Assembly: GCA_036346225.1 (NCBI GenBank)
Contig: JARFIW010000003.1
Location: 3,218,501 to 3,282,500, forward strand
Length of the DNA stretch: 64,000 bases
Reading direction: 5' to 3'
Source: Platerodrilus igneus
Lineage: Eukaryota > Arthropoda > Insecta > Coleoptera > Lycidae
The stretch's first letter is position 1. The number at the start of each line of letters is the position of its first letter. Shown here piece by piece: positions 46,881 to 57,148 of the stretch. Position numbers and translations under genes: made by a program. Below the pieces are notes generated by a model that was not told where the DNA came from, ran no database searches, and saw only the letters and a list, made by a program, of their open reading frames with translations.

Positions 46881-49635
46881 TTTAGTACAAAACAAAACCC
46901 GCACTATAGCACTTTGGTTAAACTTGTAAGCGAACTAACTAAAAAGCTTACTCGAGCGTACCTGATTTATGTTCCTTATAGAATGCATACCGAAGGTTCC
47001 CGAAGACGACCGAACGATGTTGAGGATTCAGCGGGGGAACTAAATGACGTCATAATCCTCGCTGCTCGTCCAATACATTTAGCGCCAATGCATGCACCTG
47101 GTTCGCTTCGTCAATGGTGCGAGTGCAGTTAGTAGAAACACCGGAAAACGTCTTCCATGTTATACGGATCGCGTGCATATTAAAAATCCAAAAGGGTGGT
47201 AGCACACGCACACAAATTGTATGCAAGTCGTGCTGTAGAAGATGCAGTGCTACTATAACCAAAAACACTCAAAACCATTACTAAGGAAATACCAACTTGT
47301 TGTCTACAGGATACTTACTAATAAAGCAATTTAATTTTAAATAACTTCAACGTCATATTTTAGGAAATGGAGGGCTTAAATATTTTCTAATTGAATCACC
47401 AAGCGAAAGTATATGCTTAGCGGTATTAAAATTAATCATTAATTTCCAATTTTTACGATCGTGGTTAATTATAGATTAAAATTTAATTTGTGCGCGTTCG
47501 AGCTTCTCGTAAACTAACATATTTTATAGCAACAATGCGCTGTATAATACATGCATACCCCTTCGCCGCGCTACTGCTATTTTTGTAATTGCTAGAAAAA
47601 GTCACTCTCCTTTTTACTGTTAGGACCGATGCAAAGCACCAATTTTTTTTATACTTTCTATAGCACATCGCGCACTTTTTTGTCTGATAATTAAATTTTG
47701 CTTCTGTAGGCTTTTACCCTTTCGCATAGCGGTCGATCGCACTTAATGATTTCTAGAACCGGTAAGTACTTGATATCGTCCAAATAGAGAATTAGATGCT
47801 CGATGTCTGTCAACTTCCAATTCCCTCGTAAAAGGTAGAAAAAACTCAGTCAATCATCCATCTAACTTAAACTTCAACCCGCTCCTGTTCTGATAATTTA
47901 CAAACATTTTTCAAACGACAATGGACCGAGAATTTTTAAACCTTCGAGGGATCTTTAAGTCGTGATCAATTACACATCCGAGCTACGCGTAAACTAACAT
48001 ATTTTGCAGCAACTGTATAATACATGCATACCCCTTCTCTGCGCTACTGCTATTCTTGTAATTGCTAGAAAAAGTCAGTCGCCCTTTTTACTGCTAGGGC
48101 TGCTAAAAAACACCATTCCATACTTTCTTTATAAGTGTAGAACATCGAGCACTTTTTTTGTCGGTTAATTAATTTTTGTTTATGTAGGCTTTTACACTTT
48201 TGCATATTTAAACATCTAATACGATTGATTAACCACTTTAGATTATTCTAACGGAGACCACCATACATCCCACCGCACCGTTCTTTTTTGAATCCAACGA
48301 TCCTATAGGCTTCCACGCACTAACACCTGACGTATCTTTCCTACTATTTGTTAAACAAAAACTACCGGTATCGCCATTGTGGGCGTAAACAGATGTTTGT
48401 GGATGTGTACGAGAGTATGTTATACATTAACCAGTCTGAGCTATTTTATTTAGTCCGCGAAAATTATTATTTTTCTAAGCTGCAATTAATAATCGCCGTT
48501 ATAGGTTCCACATTTCGACCATTACCCAATGACTGGTGCTACGTACATGGAAACTTTAATTTCTTATTGGAGAAAATTCTTATTCTCCCACGCACTGCTG
48601 CGTAGTTGCATGTCCATTCCTTTTGGAGGTACATGCTAGTTATAGGTTGTAAGACCCTCGGTTTTACTTAACTACACTTCGTGAGACCCCTTTAATCTTT
48701 TTAATCGTATCTTTCTCGCCTACAATACAGTAGGACTTAACATTACTACCAACAAATTCTAATACTGGATCCCCATTAAATACGTCTTTAATTTTCCCTA
48801 CAACTTTTTTTGTTGACAAGTGTTATATTGTATTTATTATACGCAGGGTAGTCACTCTTTTAAGATAAATATATTTTGCTAGGTATCAACTAATATTAAA
48901 TTTTTCTAGGGACCCCAAATCTGTAAATAGATTTTAAATAGGACCACTCCATACAAAGTTATGCGTTTTAAAGACTAATTTTTGCTCATCTTTATTTAAC
49001 ACCATTTTTAAAACCTTTTCCGCTACCCAAGACATATGCCTTAGCCAACCATCTCCCGAGAAATCTAAAACCGCCGTGTCCCGCGAATACCACGTGGAGA
49101 TAACACGTATACTCTGTTAACCAGGATAGAAGCCGGAAGGATTTGGAAGGTGGGAGAAGAACTTAAAAATTATGGAATTTAAAAACTAATATATACAATA
49201 GATTTACAAAATCTATACAAATATAAACAACTACGCTTGTCATCTGCGCCCGATAAACTGATTTTATTAATAAGCTGTGTATGCAAATCGTATTCTTTTA
49301 CTCTGGATACATACGCAGGCAAGTACTCGATACCATCCAAATAAAGAATTGGATGCTTGGTGACTGTTAACATCCGCTTCCCTCGTGTACGCCCAGACAC
49401 ATCCCTGCCCATGCGCACCCCTGCGCGTACGCACCCCTATCCATGCTCGCTACACATGAGCACCCCTCTCTGTGCGACTGCTATTTCGGGGTAACGTTAC
49501 AGCCTTTTATAAATAAAGAACAATGTTATATACTATTATAAAATGTTTATTCTGACATTATACATAACAAATTTAAAAATATTTAATGCCAAACATGGAG
49601 TCATTTAAACTTAATTTTAATACAAAGTTATACAC

Positions 49636-49779
49636 AGAAGACAGTCCTTTCTTTATGTTTGTTTGCAGTGGTTTTAATTTTATCTAATTTTATTCGCAGC
49701 TTAAAATTTAAATCGACACCCAAGTCTTCTATCTCCTTTTCTAACCAATAGTTTGATACATAGATACATAGAGACCGTC
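49636..49779 (-). pseudogene. Mirrored copy of the ORF3 C-terminal end in the left arm
   Basis: Reverse complement of 52372-52515, so the last ~48 codons of ORF3 exist twice, the left one without a beginning. The left copy has an extra 8 bp (ATACATAG) near its inner boundary at 49757-49772. This marks the arm/core junction. Confidence 0.8.
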
Positions 49780-50161
49780 TAACCTATCAATTTTTCCTTT
49801 TATCTAGCCTAAGTCCACACAAGTCCAACTAACCTAACCTAACACCAGAACACACCAGCTAACCTAACTCCCGACAAGTCCACATCCATCCTAGATCTGA
49901 GGTAATTTCACCCTATGGGGGCAATTTCACCCTATGGACAATTTCACCCTATGGGGTAATTTCACCCTATGGGGTAATTTCACCCTAACCTAACATCCTA
50001 CATATATCCTGACATATGTCAATGCGCATCCCTGTCAGCCGAGGTCGGATAACAACATATTCGACTATCTTCGGTAATATACGACCCCACTCTGTAGAAT
50101 ACATAAGAAAACAATTTTTTTGTATTCAATTTAGTATTCGATAGTAGCTAGAACGGTAAAC
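49780..50161. promoter_or_regulatory. Core upstream region with candidate replication-origin repeats
   Basis: Unique to the core. It contains CCTAACCTAAC-rich words (about 49830-49875) and then five iteron-like repeats (separate entry), about 170 bp before the ATG of the Rep-like gene at 50162. The ATG context is AAAC before ATG. No clear TATA box could be assigned. Confidence 0.5.
49901..49994. repeat. Five iteron-like direct repeats, about 18 bp each
   Basis: AATTTCACCCTATGG (last copy ends CCCTAACC) starts at 49904, 49923, 49940, 49958 and 49976, spacing 19, 17, 18 and 18 bp. Regular spacing immediately upstream of a possible replication initiator is the layout of iteron-type origins; this role is inferred. 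Confidence 0.88.
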
Positions 50162-51796
50162 ATGAGCGTCTCCAAGGTGATTAACGTTTCTCAACTTCTT
50201 GGGAATAAAGTAAAACCGATAAATGAGCGATTTGGATTATGGCTGTTGGCAGAAAATATGTGCAACAATAATCTGGTGACAGATATTGGTAATATTTGTT
50301 ATGTCGAAGGCGAGAAGATGCTGACTGGCGGACTACACATACCAATTACAGAACCATTTTGTGACAATATAATGTTGGTTAAAATTTGCGACCTTTCTGA
50401 CACCGAACAAGCATCTGCAAACAAAAGGATGTTTATCCTAAAAAAAGAAATTTGTGGTGCATTTAACAGCTATCTACGAAGAAAGTTCGACCGATTTGTT
50501 ACCGCTAGGCATGGTGTTAAAGCTAAGCTTCCGTTTTCTCTGGAAAGCACTAACAAGATGGGTCAGAGAGTAAAAGAACTTATAGGAAAAGAAGACCTCG
50601 AATGCATTAATAAAAATTCCAAAATCCTATATGTGTTCCATACAAAGTGGAACTAGCAGATGTTAAGTTGGAAACTTTATTGGAGGAACTACCAGATATA
50701 TTAGACGAAGTCGAAAAAGATTATTTCTATCTTTTTGACATGGATGTAACCCAAAATTTTGCGGGTATATTTAGCAAGATGGAAATGTGTAATTATTTAA
50801 CACCATAACTTTTGCTATAAGGGCGAATACGAAGAAAAGTGTAATATTATAGTTGACAACGATAAAACTGTAGGAATTGATTGTTTAACATGGCTAACAA
50901 CCAATGCAAGAATTAAGATATACAACAAATTTGTGTGTCAGATAACAAGTCCTGGTGTTATTAAACAACTTGGCAATCATATACTAGATTTTTTACGTTG
51001 TCCCGATGTACGTTTAAGGGAAACATTTGCGTCTACTTTGGCCAAAGAACATGGTATTACGCGATTGGAAGCGACAATATACAACTGTGCAATTGGAAGC
51101 TATGTCAGTGCGGAACGGGTGTATAATCCCTTAAAAGACTGTTTAACGTTATTGGAAGATAGTAAGTTATACTTCCTAAAGGCGCCAATGTACTCGGTAC
51201 CACTTGCCAAAATGTGGAGTAAGCTATCGGACAAGCTACAAAATAGCTGCTGTTTAGTGTATAATAATGGTAATACAAAGAAATTGACGGGCTTGCAAAT
51301 TAAGTTGTCCGAAAAACCAAAAGAAAGGGAAACATTGATAAAGTATGTGCTTTCGGTTTTTAGTTTTAACTATTTACCCGTAAATTATTTGGAGATAGTA
51401 GAGGAGGAAGACTGCCAAGATAAAATAAAAATCTTACACAAGTGCTACATTAAAGCAGGTAGTACATATTTTACACAATCTGCAAAACCATATTCTACAA
51501 TTCCAAAAGAAATAGTCATTTCGGAATTGGGATTGATAAATACACCTAACATTCGCCCAGAGGTTGTACGACAACGCGCAAATATTGGTAGTAAACTCTA
51601 TCCGTTTACGCTAAAGGAAATTGCCCCATTATGCATGCCATACGCTGTAAGTGGAAGGAAAAGACAACAGGAATTAGAGGAAATGGATGCAAAAAGGCGA
51701 AAATTGGACTACATGGAAAACACTGCGACAATACGCGAACAATACAAAGATGTGTTAGACAAAGAACATCTTATTAGGGAAAATGAGAAGAATTAA
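50162..51796 (+). pseudogene. Rep_trans-like initiator candidate, broken by two frameshifts
   Basis: One gene in three reading segments: 50162 to about 50650, about 50641-50808, and about 50801-51796. Each break shifts the frame by one base (near 50635-50645 and 50795-50805), and the coding character continues across both. The expected size is about 545 residues. Segment 1 starts MSVSKVINVSQLLGNKVKP; segment 2 has YLFDMDVTQNFAGIF; segment 3 has [10 protein letters not shown] and, about 50 residues on, ITRLEATIY. The order D-x-D, R-x-K-x-Y-x-K, then T-R-x-E resembles replication initiators of the plasmid/phage Rep_trans type (for example RstA of filamentous phage), which nick DNA with a tyrosine. 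The C-terminus is basic and helical ([20 protein letters not shown]), suggesting nuclear import. The family call is inferred from these motifs only. Alternatively it is an unknown element-specific protein. Confidence 0.55.
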
Positions 51797-51807
51797 AAGA
51801 TTATTTT

Positions 51808-52515
51808 ATGTGCCGATGGACTGACTTAGATACATCCGGGTTGTACAAGCTGTATGCATTTGCGGTTAGTAAGAAAGACTCTTTTAGTTATGTAGGCGTT
51901 CTTGCAGAAAAGGATGGTACTAAATCCGTATACTTTTTAAAAGGTTATTCTAAAAACGTATTTATCAAAATGGCAGATAACAAAGACGAACTAAGGAATG
52001 CGGGTTTCGTAACCTTGGCGTACACGACACGCAAAGGGGTTCCGCTAAACATTGTATATTTACCTAGTAAAGAACCTTTCGGATCATTTAAAACCGAGGG
52101 TCTTACAACCCATAACAACCATATATTCCCAAAAGTGGTGGACATGCAACTATGCAACAGTGTGTGGGAGAAAAAGGATTTCCTCCAATACCGACAAGAA
52201 GAAGTCGATCAAGCTAACAAGATACGTATGCAGGATATAGTGGGAAAGCTGCGATTAAAAGATTGTCACAAGCTGCAAGAATTACACGAAGGAATGGATC
52301 TGATTGTCGATGGAATCAAATACTTTAAATATAGAGGCAGACTTCGGTACATTTTACAATTCGAAAACCTGGACGGTCTCTATGTATCAAACTATTGGTT
52401 AGAAAAGAAGATAAAAAACTTGGGTGTCGATTTAAATTTTAAGCTGCGAATAAAATTAGATAAAATTAAAACCACTGCAAACAAACATAAAGAAAGGACT
52501 GTCTTCTGTGTATAA
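51808..52515 (+). CDS. Core ORF3, unknown protein, 3' end inside the inverted arm
   Basis: An intact 235-residue frame starting 11 bp after the stop of the Rep-like gene, on the same strand, so probably co-expressed. It starts MCRWTDLDTSGLYKLYAFAV; an upstream in-frame extension without ATG exists (EELKDYF), so the true start could be a splice junction. No known domain was recognised. Features: a beta-rich first half (VYFLKGYSKNVFIK), a charged helical stretch (QEEVDQANKIRMQDIVGKLR) and a lysine-rich C-terminus. Its last ~48 codons lie in the right arm and are mirrored at 49636-49779; a decayed partial copy is at about 53527-53625. Confidence 0.7.
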   Translation: MCRWTDLDTSGLYKLYAFAVSKKDSFSYVGVLAEKDGTKSVYFLKGYSKNVFIKMADNKDELRNAGFVTLAYTTRKGVPLNIVYLPSKEPFGSFKTEGLTTHNNHIFPKVVDMQLCNSVWEKKDFLQYRQEEVDQANKIRMQDIVGKLRLKDCHKLQELHEGMDLIVDGIKYFKYRGRLRYILQFENLDGLYVSNYWLEKKIKNLGVDLNFKLRIKLDKIKTTANKHKERTVFCV

Positions 52516-53526
52516 CTTTGTATTAAAATTAAGTTTAAATGACTCCATGTTTGGCATTAAATATTTTTAAATTTGTTATGTATAATGTCAGAATAAACAT
52601 TTTATAATAGTATATAACATTGTTCTTTATTTATAAAAAGGCTGTAACGTTACCCCGAAATAGCAGTCGCACAGAGAGGGGTGCTTATGTGTAGCGAGCA
52701 TGGGTAGGGGTGCGTACGCGCAGGGGTGCGCATGGGCAGGGATGTGTCTGGGCGTACACGAGGGAAGCGGATGTTAACAGTCACCAAGCATCCAATTCTT
52801 TATTTGGATGGTATCGAGTACTTGCCTGCGTATGTATGCAGAGTAAAAGAATACGATTTGCATACAGCAGCTTATTAATAAAATTAGTTTATCGAGGGAA
52901 GATGACAAGCGTTACATCATCCTAATAGTACAACAATCTACGCATGGGGGTGTAAAGATATAAGATAGTTGTTTATATTTGTATAGATTTTGTAAATCTA
53001 TTGTATATATTAGTTTTAAATTACATAATTTTTAAGTTCTTCTCCCACCTTCCAAATCCTTCCGGCTTCTATCCTGGTTGATAGAGTATACGTGTTATCT
53101 CCACGTGGTATTCGCGGGACACGGCGGTTTTAGATTTCTCGGGAGATGGTTGGCTAAGGCATATGTCTTGGGTAGCGAAAAAGGTTTTAAAATGGTGTTA
53201 AATAAAGATGAGCAAAATTAGTCTTTAAAACGCATAACTTTGTATGGGTGGTCCTATTTAAAATCTATTTACAGATTTGGGGTCCCTAGAAAAATTTAAT
53301 ATTAGTTGATACCTAGCAAAATATATTTATCTTAAAAGAGTGACTACCCTGCGTATAATAAATACAATATAACACTTGTCAACAAAAAGTTGTAGGAAAA
53401 TTAAAGACGTATTTAATGGGGTCCAGTATTAGAATTTGTTGGTAGTAATGTTAAGTCCTACTGTATTGTAGGCGAGAAAGATACGATTAAAAAGATTAAA
53501 GGGTCTCACGAAGTGTAGTTAAGTAA

Positions 53527-53625
53527 AACCGAGGGTCTTACAACCTATAACGAGCATATATCTTCAAAAGGAATGGACATGCAACTACGCAGCAGTGCGT
53601 GGGAGAATAAGAATTCTCCCAATAA
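53527..53625 (+). pseudogene. Decayed internal duplicate of ORF3, mirrored in the left arm
   Basis: AAAACCGAGGGTCTTACAAC followed by GAGCATATATCTTC and GGACATGCAACTACGCAGCA matches ORF3 at 52098-52190 word for word with substitutions. The rest of the gene is missing. The mirrored copy is at about 48590-48670. It shows that the arms grew partly by duplication of core coding sequence. Confidence 0.8.
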
Positions 53626-54039
53626 GAAATTAAAGTTTCCATGTACGTAGCACCAGTCATTGGGTAATGGTCGAAATGTGGAACCTATAAAGGCGATTAT
53701 TAATTGTGGTTTAGAAAAATAATAATTTCCTTGGACTAAATAAAATAGCTTAGACTGGTTAATGTATATGGTTACATACTCTCGTACACATCCACAAACA
53801 TCTGTTTACGTCCACAATGGCGATACCGGTAGTTTTTGTTTAACAAATAGTAGGAAAGATACGTCAGGTGTTAGTGTGTGGAAGCCCATAGTATCGTTGG
53901 ATTCAAAAAGAACGGTGCGGTGGGATGTATGGTGGTCTCCGTTAGAATAATCGAAAGTGGTTAATCAATCGTATTAGATGTTTAAATAAGCAAAAGTGTA
54001 AAGCCTACATAAACAAAAATTTAATTAACCGACAAAAAG

Positions 54040-54690
54040 TGCGCGATGTGCTACACTTATAAAGAAAGTATGGAATGGTGCTTTTAGCAGCCCTAGCAGT
54101 AAAAAGGGCGACTGACTTTTCAAGCAATTACAAGAATAGCAGTAGCGCAGAGAAGGGGTATGCATGTATTATACAGTTGCTGCAAAATATGTTAGTTTAC
54201 GCGTAGCTCGGATGTGTAATTGATCACGACTTAAAGATCCCTCGGAGGTTTAAAAATTCTCGGTCCATTGTCGTTTGAAAAATGTTTGTAAATTATCAGA
54301 ACAGGAGCGGGTTGAAGTTTAAGTTAGATGGATGATTGACTGAGTTTTTTCTACCTTTTACGAGGGAATTGGAAGTTGACAGACATCGAGCATCTAATTC
54401 TCTATTTGGACGATATCAAGTACTTACCGGTTCTAGAAATCATTACGTGCGATCGACCGCTATGCGAAAGTGTAAAAGCCTACAGAAGCAAAATTTAATT
54501 ATCAGACGAAAAAGTGCGCGATGTGCTATAGAAAGTATAAAAAAATGGTGCTTTGCATCGGTCCTAACAGTAAAAGGAGAGTGACTTTTCTAGCAATTAC
54601 AAGAATAGCAGTAGCGCGGCGAAGGGGTATGCATGTATTATACAGCGCATTGTTGCTATAAAATATGTTAGTTTACGAGAAGCTCGAACG
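54040..54690. repeat. Duplicated module inside the right arm
   Basis: The stretch from AAAAAGTGCGCGATGTGCTA to GGGGTATGCATGTATTATAC occurs at 54033-54180 and again at about 54508-54645, followed in both by AAATATGTTAGTTTACG. A third, weaker relative containing AATAGCAGTCGCACAGAGAG lies at about 52650-52690. Near the module, GHLILYLDDIKYL-like coding words (54375-54430) resemble LTVTKHPILYLDGIEYL at 52770-52830. Confidence 0.75.
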
Positions 54691-55302
54691 GCACAAATTA
54701 AATTTTAATCTATAATTAACCACGGTCGTAAAATGGAAATTAATGAGTTAATTTTAATACCGCTAAGCATATACTTTCGCTTGGTGATTCAATTTGGAAA
54801 ATATTCAAGCCCTCCATTTCCTAAAATATGACGTAGAAGTTATTTAAAATTAAATTGCTTTATTAGTAAGTATCCTGTAGACAACAAGTTGGTATTTCTT
54901 AGTAATGGTTTTAAAGTGTTTTTGGTTATAGTAGCACTGCATCTTCTACAGCACGACTTGCATACAATTTGTGTGCGTGTGCTACCACCCTTTGGATTTT
55001 TAATATGCACGCGATCCGTATAACATGGAAGACGTTTTCCGGTGTTTCTACTAACTGCATTCGCACCATCGACGAAGCGAACCAGGTGCATGCATTGGCG
55101 CTAAATGTATTGGACGAGCAGCGAGGATTATGACGTCATTTAGTTCCCCCGCTGAATCCTCAACATCGTTCGGTCGTCTTCGGAAACCTTCGGTATGCAT
55201 TCTATAGAAACATAAATCAGGTACGCTCGAGTAAGCTTTTTTAGTTAGTTCGCTTACAAGTTTAACCAAAGTGCTATAGTGTGGGTTTTGTTTTGTACTA
55301 AA

Positions 55303-55524
55303 ATGGTGCCTGCAAACGTTTTTAAGTGCATCTCTTGCGGTGCTTCCTATACCTGGAAAAATGTTCTCAAACGGCACCAGAACAAATGTCGTGGTGTAAC
55401 ATCGTCCACGGTTAAGCTTATACATCCGTCGGCAGCAAAGTACTTAAACTCTGGGTCTTGCAGTATCGCTTTTACAAGAATAGCTTACAGCAACACAAGG
55501 AAAAACAGCACGGTATGTCATTAA
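55303..55524 (+). CDS. C2HC zinc-finger small ORF, right-arm copy
   Basis: 73 codons from ATG in a good context (AAAATGG). The finger CISCGASYTWKNVLKRHQNK-C has C-x2-C-x12-H-x3-C spacing and fits a nucleic-acid-binding zinc finger. The rest (HPSAAKYLNSGSCSIAFTRI) is not recognised. Retention as an open frame in both arms supports but does not prove that it is coding; a larger antisense frame overlaps it. It could be one exon of a longer gene. Confidence 0.5.
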   Translation: MVPANVFKCISCGASYTWKNVLKRHQNKCRGVTSSTVKLIHPSAAKYLNSGSCSIAFTRIAYSNTRKNSTVCH

Positions 55525-56124
55525 GCAGTAAACGTTCAGCTCCGCCAGTTGTTAAAGGGTCTTGTACGAAACAACCAACATCCGTGTAAAGCGTGCGAGA
55601 TGGAGGTGTTAAAGTCTGCATACCCTGGTTCTAATAGCACAGCAACTTAATTAAGGTAGGTCAGTAAGCAATATTTAATTGCTGTTAATTGACTTGCATT
55701 TAGCGTACTTTCCTATTGTAATAACCGCATTTGTTTGGAAAAGAAATTATATACAGCTTTCTTAATTATTAACCACGCAATGATTACGTAAAAGTTGACC
55801 TTCCCATTCACATATTTAAAACCCATTACATTGGAATGTGTTTACATTATTCTCATATTGTTAGGTTAACGATAATATGTCTTATTAACCGAAAACACGT
55901 TTCCTCTCTTTTTAAACAACACATTAATCTTTTTTTGTTGCAGGTTAAACTACTTGGGTTCGACTACACACAGGAAATAATGTTATACTTTGTAAAATTG
56001 CATTCTATAAGTTTATTAAACTGTAAATCGGATAATATAAATTATTAAAATTTTGTGTGCTTATTTCTTTGTATTGGTTAAAGGACTGTAGATATTAAAA
56101 AGGGGAGGTGATTAGGAATTAATC

Positions 56125-56947
56125 TTGGTACAAAATCTTAAAATTGGGGTAGCTCCCTTAGGGATGGTGCAATCTAAAAAATTCCTAGAGATTTGGGTAG
56201 CTGAGAAAATTCTAATATTAATTGATACCAAACAAGATAGGTTTATCTCGAAAGATGCAATGGCTAGACAAAGAAAACTTTTTGTTAGGTTTGCTTATAG
56301 AGCAAAGAGCAAAATTTAGAGGTTCCGGACTTTAAAGGGGTAACTTTGCAGGGCGTGATCCGATTTCAAATCCGTTTGCAGATTCAGATTCTGCATAGAA
56401 TTTTAGACTAACAAGATGTATCGCATGACTAAAAAAATTTATAAGAACGCTCAAAAGTCGCTACAGGTAAGAAATCTTAAAATTGGGGTAGCTCCCTTGG
56501 GGGTGGTGCAATCTAAAAAATTCCTAAAGATTCGGGTAGCTGAGAAAAATCTAATATTAATTGATACCAAACAAGATAGGTTTATAACAAAAGATGCATT
56601 GGTTATACGAATAAAACTATTTGTTAGTTTTGCTTATAAAGCAAAGGCGAAATTTAGAGGTTTGAGAGCTTAAAGTGTAACTTTGTAAGAAGTAGTCCGA
56701 TTTTAAATCTGTTTGCAGATTCGGGATCTGCGTAAAATTTTAGACTAACAAGATGTATTGCATGACTAAAAAAATTTATAAGAACGCTCAAAAGTCGCTA
56801 CAGGTAAGAAATCTTAAAATTGGAGTAGCTTCCTTGGGGGTGGTGCAATCTAAAAAATTCCTAGAAATTCGGGTAGCTGAGAAAAATCTAATATTAATTG
56901 ATACCAAACAAGGTAGGTTTATCTCGAAAGATAAAAAAAATGGCTAG
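56125..56947 (+). repeat. Three ~338-bp tandem repeats with short frames, right arm
   Basis: Units begin near 56130, 56468 and 56806 with CTTAAAATTGG-GTAGCT. Each holds a frame with NLKIGVA-LG-VQSKKFL, VAEKNLILIDTKQ-RF and, in the first two, a FAYKAKAKF-like end (56125-56319, 56416-56673, 56753-56947). Between frames is a shared non-coding block including GTAACTTTG and AGATTC-G-ATCTGC. The conservation is similar in coding and non-coding parts, so these may be structural or regulatory terminal repeats, not genes. Similar words occur in the foldback element at 29060-29115. Confidence 0.85.
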
Positions 56948-57142
56948 TCGAAGAAAACTATTTGATCCAGATGTGGGAGGAAATGCGGATGCTCATTTAT
57001 CTCGAAAGATGAAAAATTTAAGATATATTTATCTCGAAAGATGAAAAATGGTTAGTCGAAGAAAACTTTTTGGTCCAGATGTGTGGGGAAATGAGGGATT
57101 CTGGGGGAAATGAGGTTCTCATATTCCCAATTATACTCTACT

Positions 57143-57148
57143 GAATCT
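57143..57148. repeat. 6-bp target site duplication, right
   Basis: GAATCT directly after the element end TATACTCTACT, matching 45034-45039. Confidence 0.9.

Larger units (their letters stand above)
45040..49779. repeat. Left inverted arm of the 12.1-kb element (4.74 kb)
   Basis: Reverse complement of 52372-57142 with few differences. From the outside in it holds short direct repeats of CATCTTTCGAGATAAA, three ~338-bp repeats, a zinc-finger frame (46659-46880, minus), a duplicated module containing TATGCATGTATTATACAG-like words (about 47500 and 47990, minus-sense), a decayed ORF3-like stretch (about 48590-48670) and a mirrored copy of the ORF3 3' end (49636-49779). Confidence 0.92.
45040..57142. 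mobile_element. 12.1-kb element with giant inverted arms and Polinton-type ends
   Basis: Both ends read inward as AGTAGAGTATAATTGGGAAT without a mismatch, flanked by GAATCT on each side. A 5'-AG start and a 6-bp target duplication are the end signature of Polinton/Maverick elements and require an integrase. The structure is a left arm (45040-49779), unique core (49780-52371) and right arm (52372-57142). The core carries iteron-like repeats, a broken Rep-like gene and one intact unknown gene. I recognise no PolB, integrase, ATPase, protease or capsid gene, so the element is either non-autonomous or of an unfamiliar type. The arms differ by scattered substitutions and small indels, so the palindrome is not a simple assembly echo. 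Confidence 0.88.
52372..57142. repeat. Right inverted arm of the 12.1-kb element (4.77 kb)
   Basis: Reverse complement of 45040-49779. From the inside out: the ORF3 3' end, a GC-rich stretch with GGGGTGCG words (52677-52750), a small frame containing LTVTKHPILYLDGIEYLPAYV in one frame (52770-52880), a decayed terminal-repeat-like copy (53260-53340), a decayed ORF3 fragment (53527-53625), two copies of a ~480-bp module (about 54040-54230 and 54520-54690), the zinc-finger frame and three ~338-bp repeats. Confidence 0.92.

Noticed and set aside
46758..47132. 124-residue open frame antisense to the zinc-finger frame (also 55051-55425)
   Set aside because: It overlaps the zinc-finger frame on the other strand, has no recognisable motif, and is conserved simply because the arms are near-identical. 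The zinc-binding pattern makes the other strand more credible.
49830..49994. CCTAA-rich stretch as an interstitial insect telomere (TTAGG) array
   Set aside because: Only two adjacent CCTAA-like copies plus scattered ones; too short and irregular to call telomeric.
45040..57142. The large palindrome as an assembly artefact (collapsed or mirrored contig)
   Set aside because: The arms differ at many positions, including an 8-bp duplication near 49765 and a Cys/Tyr difference in the zinc finger. The element is also flanked by a precise 6-bp target duplication with unrelated DNA outside.
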